From the NCBI RefSeq assembly GCF_026914185.1, contig NC_070572.1, positions 3,782,001-3,846,000 of the forward strand: a stretch of DNA of 64,000 bases. Reading direction: 5' to 3'. The notes below the pieces were generated by a model. The model was given only the letters and a program-made list of their open reading frames with translations. It made no database searches and was not told the DNA's origin. This DNA comes from Puccinia triticina. Lineage: Eukaryota > Basidiomycota > Pucciniomycetes > Pucciniales > Pucciniaceae. Shown here one piece after another: positions 9,857 to 18,499 of the stretch (position 1 is its first letter; every line of letters begins with the position of its first letter). A program made the translations under genes and the position numbers.

Positions 9857-11476
9857 TCACTCATCGTAGCCGCCCATGATGTCTCCCAGGCCGTAGCAAG
9901 CTCGCCCCGCGAAAGACTCCACGAACTCTTCCGTTGCTGGAGGAACGCCGGCATCCTTAATAGTGACCTTGTTCAGCGGTTGGAGATTGTGAACTACCCG
10001 GAGTTTCCCGTTGCTCTTGAGTACACAGAAGACCGGGGAAGAATAACTAGAGGTAGACTGTTCGTAGAGGCCAGTCTTAACCCTCTCACGAACCAATCGG
10101 ATAAACTCGTCTAGCTTCGCCGCGGGGATTGGAATCTTTTTCTTCTGCCACGGCTCGTGCTCCACGACTGGGATGATGTAAGGAAGTCCGTAAGAGTCCT
10201 TGAGTAGACCGCGCTCCGCCTCCGTAAAAGCTATGGCCAGATTGCGCTCTGATAGGACGTTTTTTATCAGATTCAGCTCATCCGGGAACAACCAACCGTC
10301 TGGACCAAAGTTCACAACAGAAAGCCGCTTCTCAGTCACCCGACCTTCAGGCATGAAAGGACCGACCAAAGAACGCGCGAGGCCGCGGTAAGGATCACGC
10401 AAAAGGGGAGGACGCTGGAGAGGGGGGTTGAGGCCTTGCGGCATAGGGCAGTTGACCGGCTTGATTTTTCTGTCGACCGGCTTGTACTTGGCCGCGAACG
10501 CCAAGTAACTCCCTTCGGACCACGCTTCAGAGAGTGCCGATTGATCCGCGATCCGTAGGCCATGCTCCATCAAATTCCAGGTGCGGTGCTCTTGCTGATC
10601 CTCAAACGCCGCCTTATCTGAAAAAGTGAAACCAGGCGGACGTCTTTCGCTCACGATAGTGGCACGGGGTAGGGTACAACAAATTTGCGTAGCATCACGC
10701 TCCGGAGGTGCACTTTGGTCAGAACTTACTTTGTGTCCAAAGTCCCCCCACGGCGCCTCAAATTCCACCTCGCCTCCTTCGCACTCCAAAGAGAATAATA
10801 GTTTTACCTCTTCACGGAGGATCTTTAGTTTTACCTTGTTGCGGAGGCTCGGGAGTTTAGGCTCATCGCGGAGTTGAGCTAGATTACCCTCATTGCGGAG
10901 GACGTCAAGAGACGTATCTAGTTTATTCTCTTCACGGAGACGGTCTTGAGGAACGGCTAGTTTATTCTCGTTGCGGAGACGGGATTGAGAAGGATCTAGT
11001 TTATTCTCGTTGCGGAGACGGGTACCAAACGTCGCTGAATCTTGATCTGAAATAGAGGAGGCGGCAGATCGTCCGAGGCTCACATATGTGGCATGTAATG
11101 TTTTCGACGAAGTAGCAGAGCCCTCAGAGGTGCATAGCTGGAGAGGACTTACTTCTGTTCTCCAGTGCCTCCGCGGAAACCCATTCACCTCCTTTTCCAT
11201 CGCCGAATCCTGAAGCGCTAGACCTTGAGAGGATAGAGGCACCGCCTGTACCGAGAGAGTTGAACCAGAAGGAACCGAAAAGGGAGAAGCGATTGGAACC
11301 GAAATATTTTTGGATTTTTTTGATTTTTCTTGGTGTTTTTGATGTTTCAAATTTTGTTGAGAAAGAAACAACGATGATGAACGCGACAACTGAACCTCTC
11401 TTTTAAAAGCTAACCCTTCGGCACGAGATTGAGGCTCTACATTAGCTCGACCGACGATAGAGTTAGCTTGAGTCAT
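9857..11476 (-). CDS. Gypsy Pol: N-terminal region and start of reverse transcriptase
   Basis: Its start overlaps the protease stop in an ATGA (11473-11476), so translation needs reinitiation or a -1 shift. The first ~330 residues are unusual for Pol: basic and low in complexity, with eight LRxExKL heptads (about 10797-11035) and two copies (B, C) of the hairpin module read in the same frame. The RT fingers/palm start follows: the proline-rich WQKKKIPIPAAKLDEFIRLV entry, then YSSPVFCVLKSNGKLRVVHN, NKVTI and GDIMGGYDE, where TGA interrupts the frame. The spacer between protease and RT is long for this family. Confidence 0.85.
   Translation of the reverse strand: MTQANSIVGRANVEPQSRAEGLAFKREVQLSRSSSLFLSQQNLKHQKHQEKSKKSKNISVPIASPFSVPSGSTLSVQAVPLSSQGLALQDSAMEKEVNGFPRRHWRTEVSPLQLCTSEGSATSSKTLHATYVSLGRSAASSISDQDSATFGTRLRNENKLDPSQSRLRNENKLAVPQDRLREENKLDTSLDVLRNEGNLAQLRDEPKLPSLRNKVKLKILREEVKLLFSLECEGGEVEFEAPWGDFGHKVSSDQSAPPERDATQICCTLPRATIVSERRPPGFTFSDKAAFEDQQEHRTWNLMEHGLRIADQSALSEAWSEGSYLAFAAKYKPVDRKIKPVNCPMPQGLNPPLQRPPLLRDPYRGLARSLVGPFMPEGRVTEKRLSVVNFGPDGWLFPDELNLIKNVLSERNLAIAFTEAERGLLKDSYGLPYIIPVVEHEPWQKKKIPIPAAKLDEFIRLVRERVKTGLYEQSTSSYSSPVFCVLKSNGKLRVVHNLQPLNKVTIKDAGVPPATEEFVESFAGRACYGLGDIMGGYDE
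10649..10753 (-). repeat. Hairpin module copy C (inside Pol ORF)
   Basis: On the minus strand ACTTTGG and CCAAAGT form a perfect 7-bp stem around the loop containing ACAAAGTAAGT. An outer GGGGG/CCTCC stem and the distal TGCCAC-N4-GTGAGC are present. Stem bases differ from copies B and D on both strands yet still pair. Confidence 0.78.
10797..11035 (-). repeat. Coding tandem repeats, LRxExKL heptads
   Basis: The Pol N-terminal extension repeats a heptad of the form LRNENKL about eight times. Spacers are six residues at the N-terminal side and shrink to two. At DNA level the unit contains GTTTATTCTC and TTGCGGAGACGG. Charged heptads of this kind could form a helical or coiled-coil region. Confidence 0.75.
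11077..11174 (-). repeat. Hairpin module copy B (inside Pol ORF)
   Basis: On the minus strand CTGGAGA pairs with TCTCCAG around a loop containing ACAGAAGTAAGT. GAGG and CCTC close the outer stem. A second arm begins GGCTCTGCTAC and ends with TGCCAC-N4-GTGAGCC. It is read through by the Pol frame, in the same frame as copy C. Confidence 0.8.
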
Positions 11477-12354
11477 AAAAAATGATGATTGACTTCAGGA
11501 TCGTCACGAATGGTAGCCATCCGTGACAAGACCGCTTTCCTTCCCTTCCCAGGGAAATCCCTCTCCCAGCGTCCTTGATCTGTCGCACAAAGGGAGATTT
11601 CAATCTGTCGGCCGTCGGAATCCGGCAGCAGGATCTTCTCCCCGCTGCGGCCAGAGAAAATGAGCGTTGCTTCGAAATCAATGAGAAAAGGGCGGCCCAG
11701 AATGATTGGCCCTTCCGCACGGGTGATCCAAAAATGACAGGATCCAAGAATCGTACGCCCCACTCGAATCTGGACGTCTTCAGCGACTCCCACAAGCTCG
11801 CACGATTGATTGCCAATGCCGTACACAGCCGAGCTGAAATTAACACGGGGACTGATGCTAAATTTATTCGCCATCGCATCTGAGATCAGATTCAGCTGTG
11901 ATCTTGAATCAATGAGAGGGGAAGCAATACTCTCCTCATCACCAATCAAGCAGGGAAGGAAGCCCAACGGGCAGGAATACAGGCGCGAGTCGCCTCCGGG
12001 ACCTTCAGGGTCGGGACCTTCCGCCAGTAGAGTTCCAGACGACACCTTGAAGTCCTCCTCGCCAACCTCCACGCGCCGCTTGGAGACCCATTTCTTCATT
12101 CCCTCCGCCAACGAAGGGGAAGCCGCCAAGAGCTCAGAGACTGTTACGCCCGGAACCGGAAGGTCGAATATCTTCTTCAACATCCCTTCGGCAGCCTGAG
12201 GGTGGTCCTTGCTGACCCATCTCTCGAATCGGACCTTTGGGGCGGGTGCTTTGGATTTGGCCTGCGATCCTGACGCTTCAACGTTTGGGGAAGACGCTTC
12301 TCCTTCGATCGGTGTCACCGGAACTCTCTCGAACAACTCGGGTTGATCTTCCAT
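11473..12354 (-). CDS. Gypsy aspartic protease region
   Basis: This frame continues Gag after one TGA (12394-12396). The retropepsin-like core is recognisable: LIDSRSQLNLIS is the active-site strand, in which the usual Gly after D-S/T is Arg, and IILGRPFLIDFEATLIF is the typical ILG(R/N)PFL motif near the C-terminus. The upstream ~120 residues are a linker rich in Glu, Pro and Ser. The protease would process the Gag-Pol polyprotein. The DSR variant may impair catalysis, so this copy could be inactive even without the stop codons. The ORF ends at the ATGA junction with Pol. Confidence 0.8.
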   Translation of the reverse strand: MEDQPELFERVPVTPIEGEASSPNVEASGSQAKSKAPAPKVRFERWVSKDHPQAAEGMLKKIFDLPVPGVTVSELLAASPSLAEGMKKWVSKRRVEVGEEDFKVSSGTLLAEGPDPEGPGGDSRLYSCPLGFLPCLIGDEESIASPLIDSRSQLNLISDAMANKFSISPRVNFSSAVYGIGNQSCELVGVAEDVQIRVGRTILGSCHFWITRAEGPIILGRPFLIDFEATLIFSGRSGEKILLPDSDGRQIEISLCATDQGRWERDFPGKGRKAVLSRMATIRDDPEVNHHFL

Positions 12355-12393
12355 GCCCTTGTCGTCAGATTCAACAGGCGCCTTCGAAGCCTT

Positions 12394-13626
12394 TCACAAT
12401 GGCTTGCGCGCTGCAGTAGGCGGGACCATCGGAGCCTTGTAAGGCTTAGGTGCTTCATGTTTCTTCCTCGCAGGATCAGCCTTGTAGGTACCGGAGAACG
12501 ACTGAGAAGAAACGGCTGGAGGGTACCAGGGCTCAAGTGCGCCACAAGTAGCGCGAAATTCAGGAGATGTTGCCGCTGATGAGGATTTAGGTTGATAGGA
12601 CGCCACCACGTGCCGAATCGGGCGCGACGAGTCGAAAGGGATCAAGGCTCCATTGGGTAGGAAAAAATTGCTGCCCTTCTGCTCCACGAGGTTGGCCTCT
12701 TTGTCCTTGACCAACTCCATACAACGCCCTGTGCCGTGTCCTTCGCGATGACAATAATAACAGACCAAGGGGCCGCGAGGATCGCGTGGGGTACCCGGTG
12801 CAGCAGAGGCGCCCTTAACCACGAACTTCTTCTCCAAACGCTGCTCGAAAGACTGCAGCATCTTGGAGATTTCGTCTACTGTGGCGGGGGTTTTATCAGA
12901 GACAGGAGCGTCCTTGGGACGCCGATCGTCCTCCATCTTTTGCATGATGTCGTTGGCCATCTTAAAATCTGATTTCGGAACGGCAACAGGCTCGGGTTTG
13001 ATCTGCTCTGAGGTGAACGCCACCTCTTCTTCCATCTCAGATTTAACGGCCGCCCTGAGTTCGCTGAGTACCGGCAGACGATAACGTCCATCAAGCGTCT
13101 TGACCATCTTCTTTTCCTTGACCAAATACGACTTGATACGCTGTTGAAAAGCCAAAGAAAACGCAAAGAAGAAATGATCTACCGCCAAGTCCTCGGAAGA
13201 CAGGTGCTGATAACGGATCAAATACGACAGGATGACATCAAAAACTGATTTGAAAGCCCGGTACGCGTCCAAAGTAGAGATCCCGCCCTTGGCGGTCCAC
13301 GTATCTCTGAGGGCTTGCAGGTCTGCGACGGTGTAGCGGACTAAGTCAACCTGACCCCAACGCTTGATCATCTGCTCGCGGAGAGTGGTCCACGACTTTA
13401 TCGCATAGCCGCTCATATCCCACACGGCATCCTGGATGTCCTCGCTCCCGAGAAAGGAAGGGATCTGGAGGACCTTGTCCTCGTCGGACGCGCCGTCCAG
13501 ATTGGCCGCCAACTCATACTGGCGTAAGAAAGCTTCGACCCGCGTTCCGGTGAACTTGAGAGATCGATCTTGCGGCTTGATTTTCACCATCTTGCGCGAT
13601 GATCCGGTGTTTTGAGGTGTGTCCAT
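12394..13626 (-). CDS. Gypsy Gag with zinc knuckle
   Basis: This 410-residue Gag begins MDTPQNTGSSRKMVKIKP. The capsid-like domain spans about residues 15-190 (FTGTRVEAFLRQYELAA, WTTLREQMIKRWGQ, the usual retrotransposon Gag fold). A coiled, charged spacer follows, then one CCHC zinc knuckle, CYYCHREGHGTGRC, around residue 290. The C-terminal tail is Pro/Lys-rich. It would assemble the virus-like particle and bind element RNA. A TGA separates it from the in-frame protease region; that stop could be a mutation (the preceding TTG plus TGA fits an original TTGCGA) or a regulated stop. Confidence 0.87.
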   Translation of the reverse strand: MDTPQNTGSSRKMVKIKPQDRSLKFTGTRVEAFLRQYELAANLDGASDEDKVLQIPSFLGSEDIQDAVWDMSGYAIKSWTTLREQMIKRWGQVDLVRYTVADLQALRDTWTAKGGISTLDAYRAFKSVFDVILSYLIRYQHLSSEDLAVDHFFFAFSLAFQQRIKSYLVKEKKMVKTLDGRYRLPVLSELRAAVKSEMEEEVAFTSEQIKPEPVAVPKSDFKMANDIMQKMEDDRRPKDAPVSDKTPATVDEISKMLQSFEQRLEKKFVVKGASAAPGTPRDPRGPLVCYYCHREGHGTGRCMELVKDKEANLVEQKGSNFFLPNGALIPFDSSRPIRHVVASYQPKSSSAATSPEFRATCGALEPWYPPAVSSQSFSGTYKADPARKKHEAPKPYKAPMVPPTAARKPL

Positions 13627-13661
13627 GGTAATCTAACTGGACAAAAGAGATGATCGAGGGC

Positions 13662-13764
13662 GGCTCACGGCTGTGGCAACGTAATGCTTCGAAAAAAAAA
13701 ACGTAGTAGAGCCCTGGAGGTGCACAAATTGGGAGGACTTACTTCTAGTCTCCTGTGCCTCCGC
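13662..13764 (-). repeat. Hairpin module copy A (5' leader)
   Basis: This copy lies between the primer site and the Gag start. On the minus strand GGAGGCACA and TGTGCACCTCC can pair around a core containing AGAAGTAAGTCC. It is followed by a T-rich arm (ten T), TGCCAC-N4-GTGAGCC, and a GGCTC/GAGCC closing pair. Confidence 0.78.
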
Positions 13765-13804
13765 TGCTGAAACCGCCAAGCGTCTCGAAACCGTGAAAAA
13801 TCGG

Positions 13805-13854
13805 CGAGACTGTAAATCTTGAGGTCGCTGGTTCGATCCCGGCTCGGGGGACCA
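13805..13854 (-). other. Primer-binding site copied from the 3' half of tRNA-Tyr
   Basis: The plus strand shows a tRNA-Tyr 3' portion from position 27 to the terminal CCA. It has anticodon stem CGAGA/TCTTG, loop CTGTAAA with anticodon GTA, a five-base variable loop, T-arm GCTGG-TTCGATC-CCGGC, acceptor strand TCGGGGG, discriminator A and CCA. The element runs on the minus strand, so its RNA carries the complement, as a primer site should. It is two bases inside the 5' LTR. The match is about 50 nt where about 18 nt is usual. I see no 5' half, so this is not a tRNA gene. Confidence 0.85.
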
Positions 13855-13856
13855 AA

Positions 13857-14600
13857 TGTGGTACTCCGTCCGGTGCAGGCCGGCGGCAGTTAGTTGGAGG
13901 GGAATGGGAAAAAGAGATTTTATGTGCCCTCCGGGTGATGGTCGGGATGAGCAAGGAGGATCTGTTGAGCAATGAGGTTTGGGGGGGGAAAGATTTTACG
14001 ACGGCGTTTGAGCGCGCGTCGGCGGTTTGTTGTTTTTGAGGGAAGAAGAAAACTGGAATCAGAAAAAGGTTCTCAAGGATCAATAAGATTTGGTATGGCA
14101 CTCTGGAGGGCGCCGGATGATGAGCGATAAGATTCTGATGGATTCCTCATTGGGATCAGCTAGGTTCCATGCCCCCCTTCCTCTGAGTTCGTGGGCGAAC
14201 TCAGACTCCAGGAGGCGCCGCGCACTGCGGACCCGTCATCACACCCCGCACGCGCACACGCTACAACACACACAACACAGCAAGCCAACAAACAACTAAT
14301 CAAAGGAATAAAAAAAAAAAACCAAACCCTCCCCACTGTAACCATCCAACGCGCGCAGTAGAGAAAGGAAACAAGTCAAGGTCCTAAGAAACAAAACATC
14401 TCAAACAAAGATAGAAAGAAAAAAAAAGGAAAGAAAAAAAAAAAAAAAAAAAAACAAAGATGAAACTCCTGAAACGTCTTGAGGGGGATGCCGCCGCGCC
14501 ACCATAGATCTTGTACCTTGAGGATTTGTTCTTGATGTCCTTCCGCGCGCCGCGCCGCAAAATGAGTGTTGTCCCTGCGTGTACCAAATGGTGCACCACA
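13857..14600 (-). repeat. 5' LTR of the 8.1-kb gypsy element
   Basis: Begins TGTGGTACTCC and ends GTGCACCACA. It is followed by CCGG, which matches the other flank at 6496-6499. It carries a 10-bp internal duplication near its start that is absent from the partner LTR. Confidence 0.93.
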
Positions 14601-14759
14601 CCGGAACGATTCCAATTGGTTTTCGGGTTTTCCTACCATCCAGTAAATTTTCTGGATGGAAACTTTGAATCTTCACCCGTGGTGTATATGTCGGAGCAAT
14701 AGTAGATAATCGATTGCATGATATGTTGGTAAAGAAAACAACATGAAGAGGGGGGATGA

Positions 14760-15205
14760 TCAGATCTCACCGTCTTGAAGGAAGTCAATCGGAGGGAAAT
14801 CACCCATCTGGATCAGATCTGGCTAGACAAAGATGCTGCGGGAGGGACAAGTGAAGTAACAATGGCCATCGACCGAGCCGTTGTTCTTTCTGCTCTGGGC
14901 ACAGGGGGGAAGAGTCAGTAGAGCTGAACGACAAGAGGGTGTCTGTGTGTGTTTAACTCAACTGGTTTGTCCAGTTCAACACCAATCCAGAACAGATGCT
15001 TCTGGTTGAAGTCGGCCGGGCCTACAAATCTGAGTGTGCCCCGAGACGGCAAGGCGTTAGCTGACAAGCTGACAGCGGGATCTGGGGGGGTATTGGCCAA
15101 GTAATCCAGACTGGCTGGGTGCAGCTTGTTCTGCTGGTTGCTTGGTGGGGTCGGAGTTGTTGAATTTTCCAAGCTCGTTTCACATCTTGAAGGCCAACAG
15201 ACTGT
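14760..15205 (-). pseudogene. ALF1: Tubulin-folding cofactor B (ALF1/TBCB) 3' portion, CAP-Gly domain
   Basis: Two exons are visible. Exon 14963-15205 encodes an SRCE segment, a Ser/Pro-rich loop, then GTLRFVGPADFNQKHLFWIG and VELDKP, the first half of a CAP-Gly domain. The next exon (14760-14894, after a 68-nt GT-AG intron) begins SRKNNGSVDGHCYFTCPSRS, the KNDGSV-type tubulin-binding core, and ends MGDFPPIDFLQDGEI with a terminal stop. CAP-Gly followed by GDFPP and an acidic -EI end is the signature of cofactor B, which binds alpha-tubulin during folding. A TAG at 14823-14825 interrupts the last exon. The N-terminal ubiquitin-like part was not found, and a MITE lies 200 bp upstream. I read it as a truncated, decayed copy; sequencing error at the TAG is the alternative. 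Confidence 0.7.
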
Positions 15206-15408
15206 CTGTGAACAAAGCAAGCAGGAGGAGGAGGTCAGCACGGAGTCGAGAGACAAGCAGGAGTTTTTTGCCTAGCCGATTGTTTCCCGTATTCCTTCTT
15301 GGGGCAGTTCAAACTTGGGTCAAAGGGCCGTGGTTTGTTGAGAATGATCGGATGGAATCCTGGATGAGCAGTACAATCACCCCGGGCAAATCGGGGTCAT
15401 GAGAAGCA

Positions 15409-15788
15409 TACACCACGGGTGCACCAAAAGATTTTGGCATGGTTATCAAAACCAAATTGATTGGATAGTGGTTTTCAGAACCAAATTGGTCTGAATCTGG
15501 TTTGTGGACAAATTCCGTTGCCAAAAAGGTCCCAAAAACCGTACTATGAGAGAAGGAGCATCCAAATGGTTTCCAAAACCATTTCAAATGGTTCTGGAAA
15601 TATTTTTCAAACCAAATTGGTTTCCAAAATAGTTTTAAAACCACCTCAGGTGGTTCCAGAAATATTTTAAAAATATCTGAAAATGGTTAGTCCGACTCGT
15701 TCTTCAGGATGTCCGGACTCAATTAAAAAAAATATTCTGAAAACCAATCAAACTGGTTTTCCAAATATTTTGTCGCACCCGTGGTGTA
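15409..15788. mobile_element. MITE with 14-bp TIRs and TA target duplication
   Basis: TACACCACGGGTGC (15409-15422) and its perfect inverted copy GCACCCGTGGTGTA (15775-15788) bound 380 bp with no coding capacity. The interior is rich in CCAAATTGG/CCATTTCAAATGG-type palindromes. It belongs to the same terminal family as the element at 5911-14686. A diverged right end occurs at 18896-18912. Confidence 0.85.
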
Positions 15789-16223
15789 CAGGTTACGTGG
15801 TCCTGTACGCCTGTCAGGTCATGGAAGTCCTGGCAGGTGTACATGACAAGCTGTCCGGATCCTGACGTGCAGTTCACACTTTCAACATGTCACATGCACA
15901 GTGACTGTGCAGAGGGTTTCACAGACCTGTCCACCTCACCTTACATACATGACAGCCAGTCATGTATTGTGATTTGATTAAAGCTTGGACTTCGAGAAAA
16001 TTTCCGGCTGCTAAATTTATGGCCTTATGCTGCTGTGCAGCAGTTTTTGGCATGATTTTGCCAGGGTGGTGACGTCATTGACCCAGCTGTGGATCGATGG
16101 TGATATCCTGGGGCTGTGGTCAAGGCCGCTCCATCCCACCAACCACCCACCTGCCCAACCATCCGTCCAATCCCCATCCCGGTTCCCTCCCGCCTGCCCC
16201 AATCCATAACCAGCTCCGATACT

Positions 16224-17333
16224 ATGGTCTTCCGTCCCTACGCCCCCGCCACGAAGATTGCCGTCGTTCGGATGGCCCATCAAGGGATGGGCTTGCCGGA
16301 GATCCGCAACCTGATCAGCGCTCCAATTTCACCTCAATCCTTCTGCCGGTGGCTCAAGCTCTTCAAAGAGACCTGGTGCGTTGTGAAGGATCCGGAAAAT
16401 TACAAGGCCCGCAGCCAACCAGCCACGCTGACCAGAGAAGATTGCGAGTTTATCATTGAGCTCGTCCGATCTGAACCCGGCCTCTTTTTAGAAGAGATCC
16501 GAGAACATCTCTACGACTTGACCGGCGTGCTTCTCAGTGTTGAAGCAGTCCACCACAACCTCGTCCGACGTTTGTCAATCACCTTGAAAAAACCAGAGAC
16601 CAGAAACATTCAACAATCACTCCTTGCAAAGTACTCCTATATTGAACGTATGGAGTATTATCCTGCCGAGTTTTTGGTCTTCACAGGTGAGTTTTCACCT
16701 TATCTCTCCACCAGACAAATCATAACTGATTTGTTCTGCCAGACAAAAGCTTGTTCTGCGACAGAGAGCTCCTCCGAGTGTATGCTAGGTCACCAAGAGG
16801 GACCCCTGCCGCTTGGTTCATACTCAACCAGAACCCGCTTCGCTTAAGTCTTCTTGCTGCTATCTCAATCGAAGGACTGACAGCCCTAACGACCACCACG
16901 GAAACGTTCAACGGGCGAAAATTTGAACATTTCTTGGAGCATGACTTGGTAAGCTCAACTTTTCATTCTTTAACATTCATGGATTCTTCTAACTGATTCT
17001 GGAGTCTTACTCCAGCTACCTCGCATGAATGCCTACCCCGACATCAACTCCGTTTTGGTGTTGGACAACGTCACCTTCCACCAAGGCAAACGTGTGCGGG
17101 AGCTATGCGACGCCGCCGGGGTACGGCTATTGTACCTGCCACCCTACTGGCCCGAGCTGAATCCAATCGAGCTTGGGTTTGCTTCCATCAAGCACAGTTT
17201 GCAAGATTCGCAACTCCTCAATCGTACTAACAAACCCGAATGGGAGATCCGTCAAGTCACTGGGGATATCTTGACCGCAGAGTTTTGTTACAAGGTTGTT
17301 AAACATCGTGGGTACTGTGTCCCAGAAAACTGA
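16224..17333 (+). CDS. Tc1/mariner-type DDE transposase (DD34E), three exons
   Basis: Exons are 16224-16686, 16743-16948 and 17016-17333. The introns (56 and 67 nt) have GTGAGT...CCAG and GTAAGC...CCAG ends. The spliced protein has 328 residues. The N-terminal helix-turn-helix region (about residues 5-75) starts MVFRPYAPATKIAVVRMAHQ and continues into a second DNA-binding helix set near LTREDCEFIIELV. The catalytic Asp at about 155 is created at the first splice junction (VFT-D-KS). The second is in SVLVLDNVTFH (about 240), and Glu in NPIELGFASIKH (about 275), so 34 residues separate D and E. It would cut and paste an element with TA target sites. Both splice sites restore a typical family reading, so the gene may be intact. 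Its own TIRs are not certain; the 15409 and 18896 termini are candidates. Confidence 0.85.
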
Positions 17334-17520
17334 TATGGTTTTCACTACGATCTGGGTAAGTTTCTAAGCTATCTCCCCAATCCAACCCTTATCTTCAAAT
17401 AGTGTAAAAAAAACTGAAATTATCTTATCCAATGTCATGTAACAGTCAACATATCCAGTCCTCTTCCCAGCCTCAGCCTGACCTCGGTGTTCATTTTTAC
17501 TCTACCTTATCCACCAGATG

Positions 17521-17690
17521 TGTATCTTAGCTGCCTGTCCGATCTTATGTGTTATCTGCCTGTCCAATCTTAGCTGCCTGTCCAATCTTAGCTGCCTGTC
17601 CGATCTTATCTGCCTGTCCGATCTTATCTGCCTGTCCGATCTTATCTGTTATCTGCCTGTCCGATCTTAGCTGCCTGTCCGAGTCCAAAT
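17521..17690. repeat. 18-bp minisatellite, about eight copies
   Basis: The unit is CTGCCTGTCCGATCTTAT, with A/G and G/A variants (TAGCTGCC, CCAATC). Copies are head to tail, and two copies carry a ~7-bp internal insertion (TATGTGT or TATCTGT). Confidence 0.85.
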
Positions 17691-18499
17691 TTACCTGCAA
17701 TGATCAAACTTGTATCAACCATTTGAGAAAGAGATTTAAAGCTGGAATCTCCGAAATCATATAATGTGTATGATTTATAATAAAATTGTGCAGATCTGCC
17801 ACAATCTCCGAGTTTTTGCATGGAAGAGGCTGTTGTGGCCGGCCCGTTATTTGTAGATATTGAAGATGGTGTGATTTTCTGGCTTTCACATGCCTCTTCT
17901 CTTTCGAGGCTCATGAATTTGGGTATCAGCTTGGATTTCTTGGGCTAAGTAGATTGGAGTCAGATATTTAACAGCAATAGTTCAATTGGGGGGTAAGGCT
18001 TTGGTTCAAAGCATGAGCCCAACTGCCCCGACGGCTTCTGCTTGGGGAGGAAAAAAACCCTGATGTCAGGGTCAATCCTACCCTGAACTTAACACAAGCG
18101 TACCCTCCTTGGGGGAGCGTAGCAACCTCCGAAGGAGGGACTTGCCTTTAAAGTCGCATGTCTTGCCCTACAGGATTGAGACAAATGGCAGGGAGGACCC
18201 TACGCTCCCCCATTTTCCCCAATATCTCCCTGTTTCCTCTTGATTCATCCCGCGCCCTTTGCACCATTGGAATGGCAAGCTTCTTAGCTTATTTTCCCCC
18301 ACTTCAAACTCCCCCGTATCCATCCCCCCTTGAAAGAAATGTCCTGTAAATGTTGTTACATGGTGGATTTCTGTACCCAATCCCCCCCTTCAAGCCCGCG
18401 CGGGCTCAGGGAATTTCAAATTTTGAGCTCAAAAACCGCTGGATCACCTCTCCAGAACCACTTCACAGTAGGTGGAGTGGGCTAGTAATTATGTGTGTC
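17691..18499. other. No gene recognised
   Basis: Contains CCTGATGTCAGGGT and GGGGGAGCGTAGC/GCTCCCCC inverted motifs (about 18060-18215) that suggest a degraded palindromic transposon. No coding frame looks convincing. Confidence 0.3.

Larger units (their letters stand above)
6500..14600 (-). mobile_element. Ty3/gypsy LTR retrotransposon, minus strand, 8.1 kb
   Basis: LTRs of 735 and 744 bp both begin TGTGGTACTCC and end GCACCACA. CCGG (ACCGG if the terminal A is shared) is present on both outer flanks as the target duplication. Going 5' to 3' on the minus strand the order is: LTR, tRNA-Tyr primer site, Gag with zinc knuckle, aspartic protease, reverse transcriptase, RNase H, integrase, LTR. 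Gag and protease share one frame. Pol is in a second frame that begins with an ATGA overlap. Four in-frame stops interrupt the coding region and all are TGA; I saw no indel frameshift. Four ~100-bp copies of a hairpin module sit at gene junctions. The copy looks defective but only lightly damaged. Confidence 0.92.
5911..14686. mobile_element. TIR DNA transposon (MITE-like) with nested LTR retrotransposon
   Basis: TACACCACGGGCGAAG at 5911-5926 is matched by its inverted copy CTTCACCCGTGGTGTA at 14671-14686 (15 of 16 positions). TA is duplicated at both ends, as in Tc1/mariner-type elements. The same terminus flanks the 380-bp element at 15409-15788. Removing the LTR element at 6500-14600 leaves about 675 bp with no transposase, containing repeated GGAATGG/CCATTCC and ACCATACCGG motifs. 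This is therefore a non-autonomous element that later served as target for the gypsy insertion. Confidence 0.75.

Noticed and set aside
7592..12396. TGA recoding or selenocysteine in the gypsy element
   Set aside because: Sites fit Arg CGA codons in conserved Pol positions and CpG decay explains them. No recoding signal is evident. It remains testable with other copies.
13805..13854. Functional tRNA-Tyr gene
   Set aside because: Only the 3' half is present and it includes the CCA end, which nuclear genes do not encode. It is two bases from an LTR, so it is a primer site.
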